NCBI RefSeq assembly: GCF_003286915.1
Contig: NZ_QMFY01000006.1
Coordinates: 186,001 to 250,000, forward strand
DNA: 64,000 nucleotides
Direction of reading: 5' to 3'
Source of the DNA: Pseudochryseolinea flava
Lineage (GTDB): Bacteria > Bacteroidota > Bacteroidia > Cytophagales > Cyclobacteriaceae
The position numbers and the translations under genes are program-made. Each line of letters opens with the position of its first letter. Positions within the stretch are counted from its first letter, which is position 1. Below, piece by piece: positions 8,361-16,990 of this stretch. The notes beneath the pieces are model-generated. The model searched no databases and was not told where the DNA came from. It worked only from the letters and a program-made list of their open reading frames with translations.

Positions 8361-9620
8361 ATGTCGACACCTGTGAAATCGAAATCGTTACTCCACGAAG
8401 ATTGGACCGTTGTGGTACTTGGCTTCTTGATCATTGCGTTCATTCTTGGGGTCGTTGTGGTTTTACCGCCGTCATACGATTGGACTACAGGTGAAGAACT
8501 GATTTCAAAAGTTCTGTCGATAAAAAATATCGTCGCAATATTTAATCAGCTACTGCTGGTTTTTGTTGTCGGATTTTTTGCGTACTACCTCACGGGCTTA
8601 TCGACAAAGAATTACTTGCGCGCCTTTCCTGTCATTGCATTGCTTTCAACCATCGCGTTGATTCTCGCCGGGAACAGCGCCATGAAAAATTTAAATCTGG
8701 AAGCCGTGATTTTCAGTTTAACGGTTGGGCTACTGATCGGGAATCTTTTTAAACTTCCAGAGTGGTTTAAGAAAGCGCTTGCTGCAGAATTGTTGGTTAA
8801 AATTGGACTTGTGCTTCTGGGAACCGGTGTGATGTGGTCTGATATTCAGAAAGCGGGATCCCTTGGATTAATGCAGGCGCTGGTTGTTGTGGTCACCGTT
8901 TGGTACTTCGCATTTTGGATTTGCCGTCGATTCAAACTTGATCAAGAGTTTAGCATGATGCTGTCCAGTGCAGTATCCATCTGCGGCGTGTCTGCGGCCA
9001 TTGCCACGGCAGGAGCAATTCAAGGCGACTCAAAAAAACTGAGCTATGTAATCTCCCTCGTGCTTGTTACCGCAATCCCGATGATGATCTTTATGCCTTA
9101 CCTCGCGCAATGGTTGCATTTGTCGCAAGAAGTAACGGGCGCATGGATAGGCGGAACGATAGATACAACAGGCGCGGTAACTGCCGCGGGATCAATCGCC
9201 GGTGAAACCGCACAGCACTATAGCATGATCGTAAAAATGTCGCAAAATGTTTTGCTTGGACTAGCAGCGTTTGCGATCAGTGTGTATTGGACTTACGCCA
9301 AAAAGACGCCGGATACTGATGTTGAACAACCAACACTTGGATTGATATGGGCGCGGTTTCCGAAATTTGTGCTTGGTTTTATCGCGGCTTCGTTACTTTT
9401 TTCATTTTTTATTCCCACCGAAACTGTGGCGCAGGTAAAAGGTAGTCTGAAAAGTATCCAGACATTGTGGTTTGTGTTGGCCTTCACCAGCATCGGACTA
9501 GAAACAAGGTTCGCGGATCTTTTCAATAACGAAAGTCGCCAGCCGCTTTACGCATTCTTGATCGCGCAGACCTTTAACGTTGTGGTGACACTTTTGGTAG
9601 CCCTAGTTCTTTTCGGGTAG
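8361..9620 (+). CDS. YeiH/UPF0324-family putative sulfate exporter
   Basis: 419 residues with 10-11 hydrophobic segments. Conserved family stretches include LLIGNLFKLPEWFKKAL, ELLVKIGLVLLGTGV, SICGVSAAIATAGAI and GGTIDTTGAVTAAG (about 265-278). The family (Cons_hypoth698) is annotated as a sulfate exporter on thin evidence. The start is ATG at 8361. Being next to an Rrf2 regulator fits a sulfur or redox link, though a terminator separates it from the YceI gene and no promoter of its own was identified. Confidence 0.9.
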   Translation: MSTPVKSKSLLHEDWTVVVLGFLIIAFILGVVVVLPPSYDWTTGEELISKVLSIKNIVAIFNQLLLVFVVGFFAYYLTGLSTKNYLRAFPVIALLSTIALILAGNSAMKNLNLEAVIFSLTVGLLIGNLFKLPEWFKKALAAELLVKIGLVLLGTGVMWSDIQKAGSLGLMQALVVVVTVWYFAFWICRRFKLDQEFSMMLSSAVSICGVSAAIATAGAIQGDSKKLSYVISLVLVTAIPMMIFMPYLAQWLHLSQEVTGAWIGGTIDTTGAVTAAGSIAGETAQHYSMIVKMSQNVLLGLAAFAISVYWTYAKKTPDTDVEQPTLGLIWARFPKFVLGFIAASLLFSFFIPTETVAQVKGSLKSIQTLWFVLAFTSIGLETRFADLFNNESRQPLYAFLIAQTFNVVVTLLVALVLFG

Positions 9621-9864
9621 TCGGTACGCGGCAGTCCCGCACTTTGATTTTAACTTTTTGTGTCTTCGATAGAACGCCGCTTGTAGATGAACGCGTAGTA
9701 AAATAATCGGCGTGATTTTTTTGAAGAATGTGCGATCGGACGTGTTTCAATCGATAATCTTGGCCTCACAGCCCACCTTATTCCCTATATTTTGATTCAC
9801 ACAATCTTGATTTCAGAATATGTCAAGGCGTTATCATTCAATGACTTGACATTTTAAAGGGCCA

Positions 9865-9894
9865 CTTTTTTTTATATTCTCCATTGATAAATTG
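9865..9894 (+). promoter_or_regulatory. Shared 30-nt PUL upstream element, copy 1
   Basis: C, a T-run of eight, ATATTC, then CCATTGATAAATTG. It matches the copy at 14827-14856 at 26 of 30 positions and the copy at 20274-20303 at 25 of 30. It ends 117 bp before the SusC ATG. It probably spans the promoter -7 region or its spacer. Confidence 0.55.
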
Positions 9895-9933
9895 ATGATG
9901 GCTGGTGCCCCGGCTTCCTTTGTCTACGGCAAT

Positions 9934-9947
9934 TGCAAACGATTACG
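9934..9947 (+). promoter_or_regulatory. Candidate operator, copy 1 (SusC)
   Basis: TGCAAACGATTACG, a near-palindrome centred on CG. It fits the degenerate pattern TGYWAWCGWTWRCR, which also describes the copies upstream of GH97 and the IPT lipoprotein; the GH5 copy fits with one mismatch. CG-centred palindromes of this size are typical of LacI-family operators. Confidence 0.5.
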
Positions 9948-10011
9948 CCTATTTATTCTGTAACCGTTTCCAAACCCAATTTTCTAATAACCCAAACTTT
10001 TATTGAACCGT

Positions 10012-12984
10012 ATGACAAAACTCTATCAGCCACTTAGCAAGACCCTCGCGGTGCTGCTGCTGACCCTGCTCACTTCGGTGGCCTGGGCGCAAACCCAAAC
10101 GGTCACGGGGAAGGTAACTTCTTCTGACGACGGCATGCCATTACCTGGTGTGAACATTATCGAAAAAGGTACAACCAACGGTACCGCCACTGACAGCGAG
10201 GGAAAATATTCTCTCACCGTAAGAGAAAACGCCACCCTTGTTTTCACATTCGTGGGATATGCTACACAAGAAGCCTCTGCTAATCAATCCACGGTCGACA
10301 TCATCCTTCAATCTGACTTCACCTCTTTGAATGAGGTAGTTGTGGTTGGTTATGAGACGATCAAGAAAAAAGATTTGACAGGATCGGTTGCTCAAGTTTC
10401 CGCGGCCGACTTAAATAAAGGTGTTTATACTTCACCCGCGCAACTCATTCAAGGTAAGATTGCTGGTCTTGCTGTTGTAAGTGCAAGTGGTGCGCCAGGA
10501 GCAGAAAACTCGATTCAAATTCGTGGACCCGGATCGCTTCGCAGTGGAAGCGCGCCGTTGATTGTTGTTGATGGAATACAATTGGATAATAACTCAGCGA
10601 AGCCTGGTGTACAACTTCCTGGTGCACTCGGTGCATCACCTGGTATCGACCCGATGAGCTTTATCAACGGTGCTGATATCGAACGCATCGATGTGTTGAA
10701 AGATGCTTCGGCAACAGCGATCTACGGTTCGCGTGGTGCAAATGGTGTAATCATGATCACCACTAAAAAACCAGCGCGCGGCGAAATGGCGATCAGCTTC
10801 GGTGCATCAACAGGCGTAAGCTCGATCTCTAAGAAAATCGATATGCTCAATGCTGATGAATATCGCGCAGCGCTTGAAAGTGAAGGAATCACCGGTGGCG
10901 ACTTTGGATCTGAAGCCAATGCTTTCGATGAGATCATTCGCACCGGTGTTGTTCAAAATTATAATTTGAGCTTTGCAGCGGGAGGGGAACATTCATCACA
11001 CCGTGTTTCAATCGGATACACCGATCAAGAAGGTATCATTAAGAAGAGTGGTATGGAGAAGTACAACGCGATGTTGAATTCTCATTACGCGTTCCTTGAA
11101 GATCGTATTAAACTTGATGTGTTGTTGCTCGGTGCGCAAGTAAATCAACAGTCTGCTCCGATCGGTAACAACTCACCAACTGATGGTAACCTCATCAGCC
11201 AAGCATTGCAATGGAATCCGACAAATCCGCTGCGTGAAGATGGCGAATACAACCAACCACAATCTAACGTAGAGGTTAACCCGCTTGCAACATTGCATGC
11301 TTTCGATGATGATTTCTACATGACACGTTTGATCGCCAGCGTTGCGCCAACCGTTAGAATTGCAAAAGGTCTTGATTACAAACTGCAAGTGGCTATCGAC
11401 CATACGCAAGGTGATCGTTACATCATGCAGAAAAAATGGTTGTTTGTTGGTGGTAAGCCAGGCTTAGGTGAAGCAACGTACAACACATCGAAAGTTACGA
11501 CGAAACAATTTTCACATACACTTACCTATTCCAAGGATCTTGATGCATTAAGCTTCTCGGCTTTGTTAGGCTACGAATTCCAAGACAGCCGTGTAACAGG
11601 TATGAGAGCAGGCGCGGTTGGTTTTAGTGCCGATGAAATTGATTTCAGACACAACTTCCAAGATGTACTCGCATCGAATACCTATATCGTTAACATCGCG
11701 CCGCCAGATGCAAAATTGCAATCTTACTTTGGCCGTGTAAATGTTACGTACGACGATCGCTTCAGAGTTACAGCAACGTTGCGCTCTGATGGTTCAACTA
11801 AATTTGGTTCGGGAAATAAATACGGCGTATTCCCCGCATTCGGTTTCGCGTGGACGTTGAGCGAAGAAGAGTTTATGCCTGATTTGTTCGATGATTTCAA
11901 ACTCAGATTAGGATGGGGTAAAACTGGAAGTCAAACATTCCCAAGCGGCTTGGCCCCAAGAACGTATGGCGTGTTGCGCGGCCCACAAGGACCGATTCTC
12001 GATGTGTTGAATGATGGTAACCCAAATTTGAAGTGGGAAACGTCGGTGACGACAAACGTTGGATTTGATATTGCATTGTTGAACTCCCGGGTTACGGCTT
12101 CCATCGACTACTTCAACAAAGTAACAGATGATCAACTTTACAATGCGGAAGCACCACTTCCATCGGCTGGCGGAAATCGCTGGGTTAACTTGGAGGATGG
12201 TCAAATCCTTAACAAAGGACTCGAGCTCGCATTGAATGGCTACGTCATCGATAAAGGAGATGTGTCATTGTCGATTGGTGGAAACGTAACGTTCTTGAAG
12301 AATGAGTTTGCGCCACGCGGTGATGTAGAAGATTTCGTTGTTGATACAGGTGTACTAAACGGAAAAGGGCTCTCTGGCGAAACATCTCAACGCACAGCAA
12401 AAGGTCATCCGATCAATTCATTCTATCTTCCTGTATGGCTCGGATTTGATGAGAACGGTGAATCGTTATACGAAGATGGATTTGCGAATATCTATCCGAA
12501 GAAATTCGTTGGATCAGCGCTGCCAAAAATGTACTACGGTATGACTGTAAACCTGAACGTGAAGAAATTCGATGCAGCATTGTCGCTTAACGGTGTAAGT
12601 GGAAACAAGATTTATAACAACACGGCCAATGCTGTTCTTGTAAAAGGGAATCTTGGTTCTCGTAACATCTCACCTGATCTTGTCGGTAACAAAGAAAGCT
12701 TTGCTAATGAGCCTGCTCCATCGACACGTTATCTTGAAAATGGTGGGTTCCTCAGACTTGCAAACGTAACGTTGGGATATTCTCCTGAAATTAAGTTCGC
12801 AGCGATCAAGAATTTCAGAGTGTACTTCACAGCACAAAATCTTTTTGTGATCACAGATTACTCTGGATTCGATCCTGAAGTGAACGTGGATAAATCATTC
12901 AATGGGTTCCCTTCATTTGGTATTGATTACACGCAATATCCGAAAGCAAGAACATTTACGGTTGGCGTTAACGCTACCTTCTAA
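10012..12984 (+). CDS. SusC-family TonB-linked outer-membrane glycan importer
   Basis: 990 residues from the ATG at 10012; a TTG three codons upstream is in frame but less likely. It has a signal peptide (to AWAQ), a carboxypeptidase-D regulatory-like domain (about 28-105, ending LNEVVVVGY), a plug domain (QGKIAGLAV, RIDVLKDASATAIYGSRGANGVI, about 115-250) and a large beta-barrel ending in an aromatic C-terminus (TVGVNATF). With SusD it forms the lidded transporter that draws glycan oligosaccharides across the outer membrane using TonB energy. SusD starts 21 bp after its stop. Regulation is probably through the 30-nt element and operator upstream. Confidence 0.97.
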   Translation: MTKLYQPLSKTLAVLLLTLLTSVAWAQTQTVTGKVTSSDDGMPLPGVNIIEKGTTNGTATDSEGKYSLTVRENATLVFTFVGYATQEASANQSTVDIILQSDFTSLNEVVVVGYETIKKKDLTGSVAQVSAADLNKGVYTSPAQLIQGKIAGLAVVSASGAPGAENSIQIRGPGSLRSGSAPLIVVDGIQLDNNSAKPGVQLPGALGASPGIDPMSFINGADIERIDVLKDASATAIYGSRGANGVIMITTKKPARGEMAISFGASTGVSSISKKIDMLNADEYRAALESEGITGGDFGSEANAFDEIIRTGVVQNYNLSFAAGGEHSSHRVSIGYTDQEGIIKKSGMEKYNAMLNSHYAFLEDRIKLDVLLLGAQVNQQSAPIGNNSPTDGNLISQALQWNPTNPLREDGEYNQPQSNVEVNPLATLHAFDDDFYMTRLIASVAPTVRIAKGLDYKLQVAIDHTQGDRYIMQKKWLFVGGKPGLGEATYNTSKVTTKQFSHTLTYSKDLDALSFSALLGYEFQDSRVTGMRAGAVGFSADEIDFRHNFQDVLASNTYIVNIAPPDAKLQSYFGRVNVTYDDRFRVTATLRSDGSTKFGSGNKYGVFPAFGFAWTLSEEEFMPDLFDDFKLRLGWGKTGSQTFPSGLAPRTYGVLRGPQGPILDVLNDGNPNLKWETSVTTNVGFDIALLNSRVTASIDYFNKVTDDQLYNAEAPLPSAGGNRWVNLEDGQILNKGLELALNGYVIDKGDVSLSIGGNVTFLKNEFAPRGDVEDFVVDTGVLNGKGLSGETSQRTAKGHPINSFYLPVWLGFDENGESLYEDGFANIYPKKFVGSALPKMYYGMTVNLNVKKFDAALSLNGVSGNKIYNNTANAVLVKGNLGSRNISPDLVGNKESFANEPAPSTRYLENGGFLRLANVTLGYSPEIKFAAIKNFRVYFTAQNLFVITDYSGFDPEVNVDKSFNGFPSFGIDYTQYPKARTFTVGVNATF

Positions 12985-13005
12985 CCAAAACATTAAAACA
13001 AGAAT

Positions 13006-14568
13006 ATGAGAAAGTTTGCAAAATATATAAGCTGTCTTGGTGCTGCGGGATTGATCATCCTATCGGGATGTTCACTCGATGAAGAGCTACGCCAGCAAAT
13101 CGGTGATGACAAAGCTTCCGAATTTGGTTCTGGCGGCTCTACTTCATCATACCAGGCATTGCTCGGTGCTGCTTACAATGACCTTCAAGGGTTCATGTCA
13201 CTTGATCGCGCGTTTGCACTTCAGAATGTTGCCAGCGATGAGTTGATCGTTCCTACACGTGCAACAAACTGGGGTGATGGCGGCAAGTGGCGCGCACTCC
13301 ATGCTCACCGTTGGAACGCTGATCATCAATACATCAAGGACACGTTTTATGATCTCATGGCCGGTGTTTACGATGCAACGCAAGTGCTCGGTATTGAAGA
13401 AGCGACAACACAAGCTGTCGCAGAAGCAAAATTCCTTCGCGGTTTTTACCTCTTCCATACAATCGATCTCTTCGGACAATTTCCTATTCGTGAGCCGAAT
13501 TCGGATCCATTGGCATTACCAGAAGTATATACGGGTGAAACTGCAATCAATTTTGTGATCAAGGATGTTGAAGAAGCACTTCCCAATCTGCCGAATGGAC
13601 CTACTGTCGGAATCGCGAACAAAGACGCAGCGCACATGCTCCTCGCGAAATTGTATTTGAATCGCGGAACATTTCTTGATCGCGCTAACCCAACTTTCCC
13701 TGAAGCGGATATGGATAAAGTGATCGAACATACGACAGCGATTATGGAAAGCGGTCACTACTCACTGGCCGATAAATACTTCGATGCTTTCAGACCTGAT
13801 AACGGACAAATTTCAACGGAAGTAATTTTCTCGCGTGAAAATAAGCGCGGCATCGGGCAAACTGTGGGCGCTGGTGTTCAATCACGTTGGTTCGCAACAC
13901 TTCATTATAGCATGAACCCAGGTGGCTGGAATGGCTTCGCTACACTCGGCGAATTCTATGATAAGTTCAGTAACAACGATATTCGTAAATCGTATGAAGA
14001 TCCAGAAGTGAAGGCGCTTGGCGGACCGAAGTTAGGATTTCTTCTCGGTCAGCAGTACAACAAAGATGGCGTTGCATTGAAAGATGCATCTGGCAATCCT
14101 GTAAGTTTCTTGAAAGACGTGAACCTTGTTGAACGCGGTACTACGCTCGACTTCGCTGGTATTCGTGTCGTAAAGTATACGCCTGACTATAGCAACAACG
14201 GTGCTTATCTCTACGCACCTGATAACGACTACGTACTCTTCCGCTATGGCGATGTGGTATTGATGCGCGCGGAAGCTTTGCTTCGTAACGGAGAATCTGC
14301 ACAAGCGCTCACCCTTGTAAATGAGCTCCGCGCAAAACGCATTGAACCGGATGATGCTTTTGGAGCGCTTACGTTCGAGAATCTCCTTGACGAACGCGGT
14401 CGCGAACTTTATTGGGAAGGTTGGAGAAGACAAGATCAGATTCGCTTCGGCACGTTCCTCAACGAGCGTCGCACGAAACCATTGTCGGATCCTAAGTATT
14501 TGGTCTATCCGATTCCTAATGCGCAGATCACTGTAAACCCGAACCTGACGCAAAATCCAGGATATTAA
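13006..14568 (+). CDS. SusD/RagB-family surface glycan-binding lipoprotein
   Basis: 520 residues. The lipoprotein signal ends in LSGC (Cys22) and is followed by SLDEE, an acidic export signal typical of surface-exposed Bacteroidota lipoproteins. The SusD helical core is visible as repeated TPR-like helices, for example AEAKFLRGFYLFHTIDLFGQFPI, and AHMLLAKLYLNRGTF. The C-terminal end (YPIPNAQITVNPNLTQNPGY) is the canonical SusD finish. It caps the SusC barrel and captures the substrate. A strong terminator follows at 14599-14634, so susC-susD form one unit. Confidence 0.96.
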   Translation: MRKFAKYISCLGAAGLIILSGCSLDEELRQQIGDDKASEFGSGGSTSSYQALLGAAYNDLQGFMSLDRAFALQNVASDELIVPTRATNWGDGGKWRALHAHRWNADHQYIKDTFYDLMAGVYDATQVLGIEEATTQAVAEAKFLRGFYLFHTIDLFGQFPIREPNSDPLALPEVYTGETAINFVIKDVEEALPNLPNGPTVGIANKDAAHMLLAKLYLNRGTFLDRANPTFPEADMDKVIEHTTAIMESGHYSLADKYFDAFRPDNGQISTEVIFSRENKRGIGQTVGAGVQSRWFATLHYSMNPGGWNGFATLGEFYDKFSNNDIRKSYEDPEVKALGGPKLGFLLGQQYNKDGVALKDASGNPVSFLKDVNLVERGTTLDFAGIRVVKYTPDYSNNGAYLYAPDNDYVLFRYGDVVLMRAEALLRNGESAQALTLVNELRAKRIEPDDAFGALTFENLLDERGRELYWEGWRRQDQIRFGTFLNERRTKPLSDPKYLVYPIPNAQITVNPNLTQNPGY

Positions 14569-14598
14569 TCAGTTTGTTTCATCATTATTTTTGGGTCG

Positions 14599-14634
14599 CG
14601 ATAGGTTGTCTGTTTGACAGCCTATCGTTTTTTT
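14599..14634 (+). terminator. Rho-independent terminator after SusD
   Basis: A twelve-base stem (14599-14610 with 14616-14627, one T-G pair), a five-base loop and seven T. Confidence 0.93.
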
Positions 14635-14826
14635 ATGCAAGCGCTAATGCATGTAGAATTCAACGAAGGATTTGCGGTGCGTATATGTTTGAAATACACA
14701 CTTGGATTGAACGAGCATTACGCGCTAGCGAACGGTGGAAATGTCCTATAAAAGGTCTATATAAATGCCGTGCTTACTTTTATGTAACGCACTTTATGTC
14801 AATTAATTGAATGTGATTGAGATACT

Positions 14827-14856
14827 CTTTTTTCTATATTTTCAATAGATAAATTG
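14827..14856 (+). promoter_or_regulatory. Shared 30-nt PUL upstream element, copy 2
   Basis: C, a T-run, CTATATTTTC, then AATAGATAAATTG; 26 of 30 positions are identical to copy 1. It ends 87 bp before the GH97 start. Confidence 0.55.
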
Positions 14857-14897
14857 TCCCGCCGTCCACGCCCGCCTTTTTTTGTAATGTGGCTTCC

Positions 14898-14911
14898 TGC
14901 AATCGTTAACA
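14898..14911 (-). promoter_or_regulatory. Candidate operator, copy 2 (GH97)
   Basis: TGCAATCGTTAACA on the plus strand. Its complement, TGTTAACGATTGCA, is nearly identical to copy 3 (TGTTAACGATTGCG) ahead of the IPT lipoprotein. Confidence 0.5.
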
Positions 14912-14943
14912 GAAGCCTTCATGTAAACATTATTTATCCAATC

Positions 14944-16956
14944 ATGCACCGTCTCAACTTCACTGGCTTTCTCTCTGCATTTGTTGCTTTTTTGATGTTC
15001 TCTTGCGCCGCAACCAGCCGCGATGAGGGAGCCTCCGCGAAATCTCCGAACGGAAATATTTCAGTTGCTTTTTCTCTTCAAGATGGTGTTCCGCAATACA
15101 GCATCACACGTGGTAAACAAACTGTCGTAAAGCCATCGAAACTTGGATTTACTTTCAAAGATCGTGCGCCCCTTGGAACAGAACTGAAAGTGATCGATGT
15201 GAAGCGCGCCACATTCGATGAAACGTGGACACAACCTTGGGGCGAAGTAAAAGACATTCGCAATCACTACAATAGCATCGTGGTGTTATTGGAAGAAAAG
15301 AAAGGCGATAAAAGAAAGTTCTCAATCGAGTTTCGTGTTTTCGACGACGGCGTTGGCTTCCGATATGAAATTCCAAAACAAGATAAGTTTGCAGACTTCA
15401 CGATGACGGATGAACTTACCGAGTTCAACCTTGCGCAAGACTTGAAGGCATGGTGGATTCCTGCATACGGTTCTGAGATGGATTCAGAGTGGTTGTTTAA
15501 GAGCAACAAGGTTAGTGAGTTGAAAGAAAAGATGCACACGCCGCTCACCATGGAAGGTGATAGTTTGTACATCAGCATTCACGAAGCTGCATTGGTTGAT
15601 TACGCATCGATGACACTTGAGCCAAAAGCAAACTTGCAATTGAAATGCGATCTCGTTCCATGGTCTGATGGCATGAAAGTTATTGGCCAAGCACCCATTA
15701 AAACACCATGGCGAACAATTCAAATTGCATCAACGCCTGGCGACCTCGTTACCTCTTACCTCATCCTCAACCTAAACGAACCGAATAAACTTGGTGACGT
15801 ATCGTGGATACAACCTGGTAAATACAATGGTATCTGGTGGGGTATGCACATCAAGACGGCTACATGGGAAGCGGGACCAACGCACGGCGCTACAACAAAA
15901 AATGTAAAACGCTTTATCGACTTCGCAAGCAAAAATAATTTATCTGCAGTACTCATTGAAGGATGGAACGAGGGCTGGGAAGGTGATTGGACTGTCGACG
16001 GAAATTTCAATTTCACGAAAGCTTATCCTGATTACGATATTGAAGAGTTAAGCCGTTATGCGAAGGAAAAAAATGTAGGCCTTATTGCACACCACGAAAC
16101 TGGCGGGAACGTAGCAAACTATGAAAAGCAAATGGTAGATGCTTTTAAACTTCTCCAGAAATACGACATCCATCGCTTGAAGACTGGCTATGTTACCAAG
16201 TTGATCAATGGTAAAGAAAAACATCAAGGACAGTTTATGGTGAATCACTACAATAAAGTGATGGCGCTTGCGGCGGAATACAAAGTGATGATCGATATGC
16301 ATGAGCCGATCAAGGACACGGGGCTACGCAGAACTTATCCGAATATGATGACACGTGAAGGTGCACGTGGTACCGAGTATGAAGCCTGGAGTACAGGTAA
16401 TCCTCCAGAACATACAACGATTCTACCTTTCACGCGTTGCCTAGGCGGTCCGTTAGATTACACGCCGGGTATCTTCGATATTATGATTGAGAATGTGCCT
16501 GATTTCCGCGTACACACTACGCTCGCGAAACAACTCGCGCTCTATGTCGTGATCTATAGTCCCATGCACATGGCTGCTGATCTACCAGAACATTATGAAG
16601 GCAAACCTGCATTTAAATTTATTCAAGATGTGCCAACAGATTGGGCTGATACAAAAGTGCTCAATGCAAAAATTGGAGACTATACGACAATTGCGCGTAA
16701 GGATAGAAATTCTGAAGACTGGTACATTGGAAGTGTGACCGATGAATCCGCACGGACACTACATGTGAAACTGGATTTCTTAACGCCAGGAAAAAAGTAT
16801 AAAGCAGAAATTTACGCTGACGGCGCAGGTGCAGACATGGAGTCCAATCCGCTACCCATTGAGATCACGTCGAAAGATGTGGATGCGACAATGACATTGG
16901 AAATCAAACTGGCACCAGGTGGTGGACAAGCGATTCGATTTGTTAGCCTGCCTTAG
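14944..16956 (+). CDS. GH97 alpha-glucosidase, inverting SusB-like type
   Basis: 670 residues from the ATG at 14944, which places a lipoprotein signal (FSC, Cys21) at the N-terminus. The next residues (AATSRDE) are not strongly acidic, so a periplasmic-facing anchor is likelier than surface display. It has the N-terminal GH97 beta-sandwich, a catalytic TIM barrel (about 270-560) and a C-terminal beta domain. Catalytic and calcium-binding glutamates sit at Glu385 (HHET), Glu454 (HEP) and Glu478 (ARGTEYE). Spacings of 69 and 24 equal those of SusB Glu439, Glu508 and Glu532, which marks the inverting alpha-glucosidase branch rather than the retaining alpha-galactosidases. It probably releases glucose from imported oligosaccharides. 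It is 34 bp ahead of the GH71/99-like gene. Confidence 0.95.
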   Translation: MHRLNFTGFLSAFVAFLMFSCAATSRDEGASAKSPNGNISVAFSLQDGVPQYSITRGKQTVVKPSKLGFTFKDRAPLGTELKVIDVKRATFDETWTQPWGEVKDIRNHYNSIVVLLEEKKGDKRKFSIEFRVFDDGVGFRYEIPKQDKFADFTMTDELTEFNLAQDLKAWWIPAYGSEMDSEWLFKSNKVSELKEKMHTPLTMEGDSLYISIHEAALVDYASMTLEPKANLQLKCDLVPWSDGMKVIGQAPIKTPWRTIQIASTPGDLVTSYLILNLNEPNKLGDVSWIQPGKYNGIWWGMHIKTATWEAGPTHGATTKNVKRFIDFASKNNLSAVLIEGWNEGWEGDWTVDGNFNFTKAYPDYDIEELSRYAKEKNVGLIAHHETGGNVANYEKQMVDAFKLLQKYDIHRLKTGYVTKLINGKEKHQGQFMVNHYNKVMALAAEYKVMIDMHEPIKDTGLRRTYPNMMTREGARGTEYEAWSTGNPPEHTTILPFTRCLGGPLDYTPGIFDIMIENVPDFRVHTTLAKQLALYVVIYSPMHMAADLPEHYEGKPAFKFIQDVPTDWADTKVLNAKIGDYTTIARKDRNSEDWYIGSVTDESARTLHVKLDFLTPGKKYKAEIYADGAGADMESNPLPIEITSKDVDATMTLEIKLAPGGGQAIRFVSLP

Positions 16957-16990
16957 TAAACATACGAATAACCAACCCTGAACCTGAGAT

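Larger units (their letters stand above)
9621..10011 (+). promoter_or_regulatory. 391-bp SusC upstream region
   Basis: No gene is seen here. It contains a 30-nt element (9865-9894) shared with two other promoters in this region, a 14-bp near-palindrome (9934-9947), and a second CG-centred imperfect repeat, TGTAACCGTTTCCA, at 9959-9972, 25 bp further on. TTGAC at 9846-9850 and TATATT at 9873-9878 could be promoter elements. The leader to the ATG at 10012 is long. Confidence 0.5.
14569..14943 (+). promoter_or_regulatory. 375-bp SusD-GH97 intergenic region
   Basis: It holds the SusD terminator (14599-14634), copy 2 of the 30-nt element (14827-14856) and copy 2 of the CG-centred near-palindrome (14898-14911). 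The middle 180 bp show no convincing gene. Confidence 0.5.

Noticed and set aside
10003-10011. In-frame TTG start for SusC
   Set aside because: ATG three codons later gives a conventional start with the same signal peptide.
14854-14943. Longer N-terminus for the GH97 gene
   Set aside because: It would place the operator in the coding region and a lipoprotein signal 30 residues inside the protein; the ATG at 14944 fits better.
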